From assembly GCA_029891385.1 (NCBI GenBank), contig JAIWQS010000234.1:1-64000 (forward strand): a stretch of 64,000 nt of DNA. Reading direction: 5' to 3'. The position numbers were made by a program, and so were the translations under genes. Shown here piece after piece: positions 22,705 through 33,100 of the stretch (the stretch's first letter is position 1; every line of letters starts with the position of its first letter). A model generated the notes under the pieces. The model did not search any database. It was not told where the DNA came from and saw only the letters and a program-made list of their open reading frames with translations. Origin of the DNA: Erythroxylum novogranatense (taxonomy: Eukaryota > Streptophyta > Magnoliopsida > Malpighiales > Erythroxylaceae).

Positions 22705-24298
22705 TGTTGGGCCCCAAATTGTTGTTATTGATGTTATTAAGTATGAATTATGTTAATTGTATGATTTGTTGCATATTTTGATTTTATTGGAGGCGTTAGT
22801 GGAAAATTAAGAATTATTTGAGTTTATTATGGAATAAGTATTTATGGAAGGGTAAAAATTATGAGGGCCGCACGTCGCGACGAGCCCCCAGTTTTTAGCA
22901 AAGTTAGATTTTGATGTTTTGGGCATATCTTTTGCTATAGAAGTCCTATTGAGGTGATTTTTGATGCGTTGTAAACTAGAGACATAGGGATATAAGTTTC
23001 ATGAAGAAATGAAGGTCTAAATCAGTCTCTAAGAATCTTCAATTTTGGATGGAAGTTGGCGTGAAATTAACATTTTGAGTTTTGGTTATGGTTTGAATTG
23101 TAAAGTATGACTCTCTTTTCAACACCAAATTGATTGGGATTTTGGCTTTTTGATTAAGGAAATCAAGTGAGGCAAGAGGAGCAGGAGGATCAAGAGGAAA
23201 CTCATTCCTGAGCAAGTATAAGCAAGGAATTCAAGGTGGGTTCATGTCTATAATACAGTAAATAAGTCACTCATTGTTTTGTTCAAATTAAGAAGGATTT
23301 AAGGCTTTAAATTGCATCACCAATACCTTATGTGCTAGTGTGAAATCATTAGATGTTGCTATATGATTTGCATTCAAAATTTTTGGAAAGGTAAAAAAAA
23401 AGGGTTTTCTCTTTTCACGAATACATGCACATGAATTCATCTTTTTTGAAATGTATGAAAAGCAAGTTTACAAGTAAGTGCCGGTTTGGCAATCAAGTTT
23501 ACAAGACTTTGAATCATGCATGTTATGTGGGTTTGTGGTAGTCCCAAGAACCGTCACGTGCACGTTGACCACGAAAGGCTTCTCCCACCTACCTCTAAAG
23601 GGCACGAAGTTCCCACGAGGACTCTAATTACGACTACAGACCATATAGATGGAAATGTGCAATCGTCATGAACCGAACTAACCTAAACCATTATGCTATG
23701 TTATGTGCTTATGATTTGTTACTATGTTTCATGCATCATGAATTGTTTAAAAAAATCAAGCATTTCAAGAAAGGACTCTTATATGCATAATTGCTATGAT
23801 TTCAACAAGTACCACGACAATGAGTTATTTTGAATACTTTTGCTTATTTCTATATTATAAATGTATTCCCAGAGCTTTATAGCTCACCCTTTACTTCCCC
23901 ATTCGGTGTGAGCGAGAGACCGAGTGAGTCACGAGTTATGCGACACTCCATTTTGTTCTATTTATGTATTTTCAAGTTTCACTTTTGGAAGTCAAGGTTT
24001 TAGTTACATTTCAAGTTTTATTGGTGCAAGTGTATTTTTGTATTTTTGGCATCTTAAACTAAAAAGTTGTAATTTGGTTTGAAATGTTATTAAAGCTTTG
24101 TAAAACTCATCTTTTGGATATTAATGAATTATGGATATGTTTGTTTCAAATAAATGAAAGCAAGTTCCAAGTTTGTTCGCTATAGGGCCCTTGAGCTTCC
24201 GAGGGTTTTCCTTCTTCGTTTGATTAATAAGTTTTGTCTCACGCAGCAAGTACCACGTTTTCATGCCCGATGTTGGGCTTCAGAAACGGGGTTCAACA
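22705..24298 (+). repeat. G1 5' LTR, 1594 bp, internally deleted
   Basis: It matches the 3' LTR (42576-48587 without S4, about 2159 bp) except that about 550 bp are missing at 22869/22870. There TATGAGGG joins directly to CCGCACGTCGCGACG. In the 3' LTR these are separated (42738 and about 43293), with GGG at both breakpoints. The deleted part includes a purine-rich stretch and half of the CG palindrome block. It ends GTTCAACA. Confidence 0.88.
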
Positions 24299-24303
24299 TG
24301 TTG

Positions 24304-24315
24304 TGGTATCAGAGC
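24304..24315 (+). other. G1 primer-binding site
   Basis: TGGTATCAGAGC starts 5 bases after the 5' LTR and matches the 3' end complement of plant initiator-Met tRNA, the usual primer of plant Ty3/gypsy chromoviruses. Confidence 0.9.
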
Positions 24316-24461
24316 GACTAGGTTTAGGTCCAGGGTTGCATGGCATTGCTTTCAAGGAATAACTTGCATTGTTTTACATGATTTGAACTGTTTTTACATA
24401 CTTTGAAAAGTGTCTTACTTGAACTAAAGGTTTTCAATGGTTTGATATTGAAGGAGTGAAA

Positions 24462-25740
24462 ATGCCGCCTCAAAAGAGAACTCGGGGAGCTATGACTCGG
24501 TCTCATTCTCGTCAAGGGAGCACGGATGAATCCCATGTCCCGCAGATCTGCCGGGACACATTGCACTCCGATTTCGAGGCACCTAGTTTGCAAAAGAAGT
24601 GCCTCCTCCGCCTCCTCCTATGCCTCAAGCAAATCCCATGGATCGAAGTTGCTTTCAAGCCTTTGCTCGAGCTTTCACGTATGCCATGGGTCAAAGATCT
24701 CGAGATCCGTCATGCAAGCTCCGGTGAGCGAGGTGGGCGATGACAAGCTCCGTAAGTTTGGGGTATGTGGATTTCAATGGGACAACGAATCGAGAAGAGG
24801 CTGAAGCTTTGGTTGAAGAGGATCGAGAGGGTTCTAGTTTAGATGAAATGCTCGAGATGAGGAGAAGTTAGATTATGCGATTAGTTTGCTTTCTGAGGAG
24901 ACCTTTGCATTGGTGGAATCGATGCCTCACAACAGTCAGGTTGTGCCAGATGCGACATGGAGAGACTTTGAGAAGTGTTAGAAAGAAGTATCTTTCTAGA
25001 GTATATGTACAAGAGAAGGCGGGGAGTTTGAACCTCGGTCGAGAGGACATGAGTGTGAGCGAGTATGAGCTGAAGTTTACATAGCTTTCTGTTATGCAGC
25101 CCAACATTGTGGCGTCGGAGGAAGACAAATCTAGTAAGTTTGAGGGGGTCTTCACTTGGGGATCGGGGAGAAAGTCTTGATCCACAATTTCGTGATTACC
25201 AAGAATTGGTGGATCCGCTCTCATTTGAAAAGGCGGAGAATATCGATAAATGAAGTAAGAAGAGGAGGAGCGAGGACCGGTCTTTTAAGAAGGATCAAGT
25301 GCTGGCGATGCACGAGAGGAGCACGAAGCTTTCACACTCGAGTGAAGTGGGTAGCAGATGGCTCTACCAGAACAAGCGATAAAAGGCGATGTCGAGGCAA
25401 GCCTCTAATGTGGGAGAGCCTTTGGAAGAAGCGGTGAAAGAGTGGTTCACCAATCCCTATGTGACGGTGTGGGGAAACATCACCGAGGAGAGTGTCTCAA
25501 GTTGCTTAGATCTGTTTTCGCGGTGAGAAGGGACATATGATCAAGGATTGTCCACGAGCACTTAGAGACAGGAGGGGTCGCATTTGAAGCCAGAGGTGAG
25601 TAGAAATGGTGGGAACCGGCCGATTCTTGAGGTAGGCGCTACAGGGCTGCAAGGAAGGCTATTCCTCGGGGAAGGCCAACGGGTCGAGCTCGAGCAAGGT
25701 GTTTTCCATGACTAGGAGGAAGCTGCTGCACCTGAGGTTG
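24462..25740 (+). pseudogene. G1 gag (capsid / nucleocapsid), broken
   Basis: The start MPPQKRTRGAMTRSHSRQG (ATG at 24462) is a typical basic chromovirus Gag N-terminus. Pieces of the Retrotrans_gag domain follow in changing frames: PLHWWNRC and LRSVRKKYLSRVYVQEK at about 24900-25020, then GREDMSVSEYELKFT at 25040-25084. The nucleocapsid knuckle is at about 25513-25553, reading C-FRGEKGHMIKDC. The second cysteine of the CX2CX4HX4C pattern is missing. Gag would form the particle that packages element RNA. There are at least five frame changes, many at CTG/CAG-like positions. Confidence 0.75.
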
Positions 25741-25748
25741 TCACAGGT

Positions 25749-26237
25749 ATGGCACAGTTACTTGACTCAGTAGTATTTGTTTTAATTGATTCTGATTCCA
25801 CGCATTCATTTGTTTCTGTAAGCATATCATTGTATGGTGTAAATTCTGCGCCTTTGGATAAGCCTTTGCTTGTAGGTACTCCTCTAGGGAGGAATGTGGT
25901 GATCAGTCAGGTATATGAGCAGTGTGAGCTTTTCATAGATGGTGCTAGGTTGGTAGTGGACTTACTACCTCTAGACCTAAGAGGGTTAGATGTTATTCTG
26001 GGGATGGATGTTATGGAGAAATATCTGGCGAAGCTGGATTGTGGTCGAAAAGAGGTGGAATTTGATCTGGGCAATGGTGAGAAGGTGATTTTTAAGGGGG
26101 ACAGGAAAACATCTTCTCCAAGACTGATTTCGGCTATATTAGCTGAAAGAATGATGGGCCAGGGGTGTGAAGCCTTCTTGACACATGTTGTAGATGTCGA
26201 TGTGAATGAGCGGAAGTTAGAGGATTTTCGATTGTGA
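25749..26237 (+). pseudogene. G1 aspartic protease and pol linker
   Basis: This open stretch of 162 codons holds the retropepsin-like domain: VLIDSDSTHSFVS, where functional copies usually read D-S/T-G, so the active-site Gly is Asp here. It continues with GTPLGRNVVISQVYEQCELF, LLPLDLRGLDVILGMDVMEK and CGRKEVEFDLGNGEKVIFKG. The end (MGQGCEAFL...) is the linker before reverse transcriptase. The enzyme would process the Gag-Pol polyprotein. A stop follows EDFRL. Confidence 0.85.
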
Positions 26238-26239
26238 GG

Positions 26240-27232
26240 AGTTTCGGATGTGTTCTAAAGGCTACGGGTTTGCCACCGGTGAAATCGAGTTAGCCATTGA
26301 CTTGATTCTCGAATCGCACCTATTTCAATCTTGCCTTATAGGATGGCTCCGGTGAGTTGAGGAACTTAAGGAATAGTGAGGAGGCTGTTAGAGAAGGGGT
26401 ATGTTAGGTAGAGTTAAGTCACCATGGGGAGCACCGGTTCTATTTGTTAAGAAGAAGGATGGATCGTGGCGGATGTGTATTGACTATCGGAGACTCAACA
26501 AGGTGACAATTAAGAACAAGTATCCTTTGCCACAGATAGATGATCTATTTGACCCATTCTGGGGAGCAAGTGGTCTTCCAAGATTGATCTCGAGTCGCTA
26601 TCATCGACTTAGAATCAAGGAATCGATGTAAGCAAGACGACCTTCAGGACTCGATATGGACATTATGAGTTTTTAGTCATGCCATTTGGATTGACCAATG
26701 CTCCAGCTGCTTTTATGGATCTTATGAATAGGGTGTTCAAGGAGTATCTGGATCAGTTTGTTATAGTGTTTATAGATGACATTACGTGTATTCTAAGAGT
26801 GAAGAAGAGCATGAGGAGCATCTCGAGGATTGTATTGCGGACTTTGAGGGAGAGAGCTTTATGCTAAGTTCAAGTGTGAGTTTGGCTTCGTGAGGTGACC
26901 TTCCTTGGACATGTGATTTCATAAGATGGTGTGCATGTTGATCGAGGAAAGTCAAAGCGAGTGAGTGAATTGGCATGCACCCAAGACAAAGATGTGAGTG
27001 AGGAGTTTTACAGGTGCAGCGAGGTTATTACGGGAGGTTTGTGGAGGATTCTCCATGATAGTTGCTCCGATGACTAAGCTATTGAGGAAGACTCGGAAGT
27101 TTATCCGGGTGATGAATGCCAGGAGAGCTTTGAGGAGCTCAAGCACAGATTGACAAGTGCTCCGGTTTTGATCCTGCCTTCTGGTGATGAGGGCTATACA
27201 GTGTATAGTGACGCTTCAAGGAAGGGTCTAAG
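26240..27232 (+). pseudogene. G1 reverse transcriptase and start of RNase H, broken
   Basis: 26401-26560 reads [19 protein letters not shown] and [20 protein letters not shown], the fingers of the domain. 26679-26800 reads [20 protein letters not shown] and FVIVFIDDI, the palm with the catalytic DD pair. The next codons are shifted (GATGACATTACGTG where a leucine/valine codon pair is expected). 27010-27180 reads the thumb and connection in broken frames, and YSDAS at 27205 is the first RNase H aspartate. The segment stops at 27232, where G2 is inserted. RNase H continues at 40677. Confidence 0.82.
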
Positions 27233-29884
27233 TGTAGCGCCCCACTACATGTGGTGCGCAGGGACGTCAGTAGGTCGTTCGGCACATATCCTGATAAGGG
27301 TGCTATACTTTCAATCATTTCTATAAAACGCATGGCATCAATACAATAAAATCCACAATATGAAAATCACTGAATTTAAAAACCAAAATGCCATTCTCAT
27401 TTCATAATATCAATCAGAAATATAGACAAGTCTATCAGTTCCCTACAGTCTAAATACAATGTTCCAAAAAGGGAAACTGATACAAAAGTCTATACTATAT
27501 CATCCCCAAAATCAATCCCAGCTGACCGACCTGTGTGCCATCGCTACTCTTGCCAATGCGCTCACACGGCAGGAAAAGTCTATCCTCGGAGCTAGGAGTC
27601 TAATCTATCAGTCCTGAAAAATAAATGCAATTTTGGGTGAGTTTGCGAACTCAATGAGGAACCATCATCGATGGTTCACTCAATTCATGCATTACGCAAA
27701 TCGCGTACAGCACAACATAGTAACAATTAAAATATCATATAGCAATTCACATTTCCTCATGCCATCACAGTACTCAGTAATTATCATGAATCAGTTAGCA
27801 CACTTATATGCAATGCATACGTGACTCTTTTCCAGTTCATTTCAGTGTTGTGACTGAGCGCTTGTTCAATGACAGTGTTCAGTAGACGCGTCTAGGGAGT
27901 AGGAGAGCCCTCAAGCAGGATACACTAACTCCCCTCGAGCTCGAGGCTCGGTTCAGTAACAGTATTCGAGCTTAAAGCTCTTTTCAGTAGTAATAGCGAC
28001 TCGATTCTAGCGTTCATTATCATTCATGCATTTATGTATGAAATGCATATGTCCAATAATTCACGATCATATGGCTATAAAGCCCATTTAACACAGTTTC
28101 CCATAATCACGTATCAGTGAAATCCAATTTATTAAAAGCATGCATTTCGATTCTAATCATTCACGTATTCATACAATTCACATTGGAAATCAGTTCACAC
28201 GGAGCATATAACAATCAGAAATTGAGAAACCAACTAGGTTACTCACCTGTAACTTCTGAGCTACTGCCTGGAAGTCCCAGCAATATCCGTGAAATGACGA
28301 TCCAACGGTGCCTCTATAACAGTTAAAGAATTACCTATTACTAGATGCTCAGTCAATACAATTCAATGATGCACATGTCTTAATGTAAATATGTACGATG
28401 CATGTTTATGATTTTCCGACGCTATAACCCAATTCCTCTATCTCTTGCCTCATAACCAAAATTCACTATTCACTAGATCAATAGTACCCATTGATTTCAT
28501 AAATCTCCAATTATCATAAAACTATCCTTAGGTTGCAATAGGAACTATAATCAACCTTCTTTCTATGATTAAAACCATACCAAATAAAATTCTAACTTTT
28601 ATTCATTTCCTTAATTGTAGACCTCTTTCTCTAGTTCATAACGGATTAAGAATCATCTCAATTGGAGGTCTATACCATAAGTTATGCCCCATAAATTGAA
28701 ACACATCCAATCAGAATTTTGTCCCTCGCTGCGGCCTCAAATCCCTCGCCGCGGCGTAAAACAGGTCGCTCGTCGCGACGAACATCTTCTTTCGGCTCGT
28801 CGTGACGTACACGACAAGGCTCGTCGTGGCGAGGACCTCACCTGCTCGTCGCGGCGAGTACGCATTTTACTCGTCGCGGCGAGGCTGCTCTCAAACGTTG
28901 CGACGTGCGGCTCAATCATCTTCTCCAATCGATTTTTATACCATTTCTCTCTCTAAAAACCATTATCAATCACTCTCAACTACCCAAATCTTACACTATA
29001 AATACCATAAATGCATCAAGCAACAATAAATAACAACATTAAACAATTAAACTTACCAATCAAACTCTCAAATCCTCAAACCCTAAAATCTCCGAAAATC
29101 ACCTCCAACCTCTATCAACCACAGTGATCTCCCATAGCCACACCAAACATCCACATCTCTAAGATTTCTAGCTGATCTTCAACCACAATGAAGGAGAAAT
29201 ATACCAGAATTTCTAAGGGGGAAAAATCGAAATTGTCGAAGGGTAGAGGAAGGAGAAAGAAAAGTTAGCCTTAGGTTTTCCAGGTTTAACAAAGAGAAAT
29301 TTAAACTTAGGACAATTTAAAGGGTTGATCTTAACCTATAACTCATAAGACATATGTCCTCAAATTCATTTAATTTCAGTCTCTAAATTCCAATGGCTCA
29401 ACATTTTCATTCCAAAAATCAAAAATCTAATTTTCCATGCCAGTTGCCAATAAATTTCAGAACCGGAATCTCATTCATCAGTCTCTAAGTCATTTTCTCG
29501 GTCCGAACCCATAACTCTAAAAAAAATTCCAGAAAATTTCTATAAATCCTAAAAAATATACAACACAAGATCCTATTTTCCAATTTCAATTCCCAGATCC
29601 CTAAATTCAGTTCTCACTCCAATTCAACTGTACAAACCCAATTATTCCTAATTTCTCAATCAAGTCACAATCAATCATAATTACCTCAAAAATTCACAAA
29701 CCAATTCACAATCACAATTAAATGCCGAAAAATGCCATGAATGCATGTACCTATAGATGTATGTGCAATAACTCATTCCTCTATAATTAGAGGTCAATGA
29801 ATGCTCAATTAATGAAATGCCGTATGAAATCCTACCCGTCCCAATTTACCAATATGCCTATCACATCGATAACGGGATGTTACA
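27233..29884 (-). repeat. G2 3' LTR (left copy), 2652 bp
   Basis: Same family as S2. Read on the minus strand it starts TGTAACATCCCGTTATCG and ends GGGGCGCTACA. Plus-strand positions of landmarks: inverted repeat ACCATCATCGATGGT at 27661-27675, acceptor-like site (minus TTTTTCAG) ending at 27614, donor-like site (minus ACAG|GTGAGTAAC) at 28246, conserved module at about 28612-28690 and palindrome array at 28729-28912. CAG/CTG sites are mostly intact here compared with the right copy. Confidence 0.9.
28729..28912. repeat. CG palindrome array in G2 left LTR
   Basis: CGCCGCGGCG (28747-28756) and TCGTCGCGACGA (28770-28781) are perfect palindromes. CTCGTCGTGACG, CTCGTCGTGGCGAG and two CTCGTCGCGGCGAG words follow to 28912. 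The layout equals the S2 array in reverse orientation. Confidence 0.85.
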
Positions 29885-29906
29885 ATTCTCCCTCTAAAAA
29901 AATTTA
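29885..29906 (-). other. G2 polypurine tract
   Basis: On the minus strand the bases next to the LTR read TTTTTTTAGAGGGAGAAT, a purine run directly before TGTAACATCCC. It marks the left LTR as the element's 3' LTR. Confidence 0.75.
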
Positions 29907-29929
29907 GTCCAAAATTTCATACACAATCT

Positions 29930-30162
29930 AATCGAATAGATGAGGATACTGACTCCTCATATGCTCCTCAGTCTCCCAAGTTGCCTCCTTAGATGAGTGG
30001 TTCTTCGAAGGACTTTCTGATGGAATCACCTGCTCCTCATTGTTTGACGAGATCCTACAATGCATGGGCTCCTCAACATAACTCAGTCACTAGCCACCTC
30101 AATCTCCTGAGCCGGAATCACATGAGTCGGGTCTGATCGGTACCGTCGGAGCATACTAACAT
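29930..30162 (-). pseudogene. G2 pol C-terminus, degenerate chromodomain
   Basis: Read right to left it continues the integrase tail cut by S3: [20 protein letters not shown], a frameshift near SD, then SYVEEPMHCRI. It ends KNHSSKEATWETEEHMRSQY. The position and the EATWE end correspond to the chromodomain that G1 and G3 carry, but the central VKVLWRNH core is replaced by PSKNHSS. The chromatin-targeting fold may therefore be lost or divergent. Confidence 0.7.
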
Positions 30163-33100
30163 TGTTGGACCTCGATCCTTAAGTGGCAATTTAGAGATAT
30201 GAAATGAATTCAATGAGTGTTTTCGGATATGAATTATGCTATGGAAGTTTTTACGCCTTGAGGAAATTGATGAGAAAAGGAATTTATTGGTTTTGATGAC
30301 TTTGAAGATTAGTCTTGGTTATGAAAGTTTAGGTGGATGAGATGATAGAAATGGAAGTTGAAAGTAAGAAATAATTAGTGAAAGTGTTAAATTTTGAAGA
30401 AAATTAGAAAGTTTGACTTTTTGGAGTAAAAAGTTGACTTTTGATTAAGGCAAAATTTGAGGAAATGATCTTCATGAAATTGTAGCTTATGTTGAGAGCT
30501 TTTCGTAGCCATAAAGTATGCTATTTTTCGATATCAAGATTGAAAGTTATGATCTTTGAAAGTTAAGTGTATTTTGCTTTGGTTTTGAAAAATGCTCTAA
30601 GTGTAGGATGGTATATGTTGTGTTTTGAAGCGATTTCTGTACTGATGTGGTTTGAATTGGAGTAAATCGTTACGTTAAAGTTATAGAGAAATTGAATAGC
30701 TTTAAAATGATGTATAATATGCGATTCTTGGTTGTGGAGGTTGAAAGATATGATAATGTGAAATTTGGATATTGTGTAGGTGATGAATATCAGGGCAGAA
30801 ACTTCGATTGAACAATTAACTTAGATAGAGGTTGAAGTTGTTTTGGAGTTCTTCATGAACATTGTAGAGCTTGTTTTTATCTTTCTATTGATATAAAGTA
30901 AGAAAATATTGGACAAGGGAGTAGAAAGTTATGATTTTTAGAAGTTCTGATGCTGTTTAGTGTGAAGCTGATGGACCAGTCAGCTTTTTGTGGAGTTTTT
31001 GACCCATTTAGAGGTTGATCTGATTCTTAAGGCCTTCATAAAAGTTGTAGAGGGTTCTTTTACCTTTCCATAGACACCAAGTTTGTCAAATTTGGAGTTC
31101 TGGATCTAAAGTTATGATGTTTACAAGTTTTGGTACTGTTGAGGAATTTATCGATCGGTCACCTTGTAGCAAACTTTTGATTCCTTTAGTGTCTGAGCTT
31201 GCCTTTGAGTCCTTCTTAAAAATGGTAGAGCTGTCTCTTAGCTTTCCAACGAAACAAACTGCGTGTCATTTGGAGCTCGAAGTCAAAAGATATGAAAGTT
31301 TGAAATTTAGAAGTCGAATCGCGTGGTCGATCGCTCGGCAGATGAAAAGTGGCATACCATGAAATGTAATTCGCTTCGGCGGTTAGTCGTCGGCCAGCGG
31401 GTAGAATTTCAACCGACCAACCTCTCTTACTTGTTTTGGCCATAACTTCTTCGTCCGATATCCGATTGACTTGATTTTCGAAGCGTTAGATTTATAAGAC
31501 ATTTTTCTATCTTTTCATGCTAGATTGATCAGTTTTGGAATTAAATTGAAAAAGATGCATTGAAACAAAGTGAGCTGATCAGTTGTAAAAGTTTAAACAA
31601 TTTTTCGTATTTTGGAGATATCTTGAGCTATAGATCTCGGATTGAGTTGATTCTTTTTGAGAATTAAACTAGAGAGATGGGGCTACAAATGTTATGAAGG
31701 AGCCGATCGACAATGTAGCCTCTAAGACTTTCAAATACTGGTCAAAAGTTCGGTATAGAGTTCAGTTTCAGCTTTGTAATGGTATGAGCAGTGTTCAGTA
31801 TTTTGGCTATATCTCTATCGATAGAGCTCGGATTGGTTTGATTCTTTTTAATAATTAAACTAGAGAGATGGGGATACAAATGTTATGAAGGAACTGATCG
31901 ACAATGTAGCCTCTAAGACTTTCAAATACTGGTCGGAAGTTAGGTATAAAGTTCAGTTTCAGCTTTGTAATGGTATGAGCAGTGTTCATTATTTTGGCTA
32001 TATCTCGATCGATAGAGCTCGGATTGAGTTGATTCTTGTTGTTAATTAAAATAGAGATATGGGGCTACAAATATTATGAAGGAGCCGAGCTATAATGTAG
32101 CATCTAATACTTCCAAATATAGGTCGGAAGTTCAGTGTAGTGTTCAGTCCCGGTGCTGTAGTGGCTGAACAGTGTTCAGTATTTTGGAGATAACTCGATC
32201 GGTAGAGCTCTGATCGATCTGATTATTTTTGAAAATTAAAATAGAGATATGGGGATACAAATGTTATGAAGGAGCCGAGCTATAATGTAGCCTCTAAGAC
32301 TTCCAAATATAGGTCGGAAGTTCAGTATAGTGTTCAGTCCAGGTGTTATAGTGGCTGAACAGTGTTCAGTATTTTGGAGATAACTCGATCGGTAGAGCTC
32401 CGATCGATCTGATTCTTTTTTTAAATTAAAATAGAGATATGTGGCTACAAATGTTATGAAGGAGACGAGCTATAATGTAGCCTCTAAGACTTCCAAATAT
32501 AGGTCGGAAGTTCAGTGTAGTGTTTAGTCCCGGTGTTGTAGTGGCTGAACAGTGTTCAGTATTTTGGAGATAAATCGATCGGTAGAGCTCCGATTGATCT
32601 GATTATTTTTTAAAATTAAAATAGAGATATAGGGCTACAAATGTTATGAAGGAGCCGAGCTATAATGCAGCCTCTAAGACTTCCAAATATAGGTCGGAAT
32701 TTCAGTGTAGTGTTCAGTCCCAGTGTTGTAGTGGCTGAACAATGTTCAATATTTTGGATATATCTCGATCACTAGAGCTCGGATTGAGCTGATTCTTTTT
32801 GAGAATTAAACTAGAGAGATGAGGCTACAAATGTTATGAAGGAGCCAATTGACAATGGAGCCTCTAAGCCTTTAAAATATGGGTCGGAAGTCAGGTGTAA
32901 TGGTCAACCTCGAGTCTGAAGAATAGACTTCAGTATTTTTGAGATATCTTGAGCTATAGAGCTCCGATCGATCTGATTTTTGAAGCGATGGATTCGTAAG
33001 ACACAGAGGGACATTTCTCTAAAGTTTTTAAGGCAAAAAGGAAGGGACAATTTTGGAAGTTTACTTAAAAGGGGTTAAGTTTATAGGCTTAAATGGAGGG

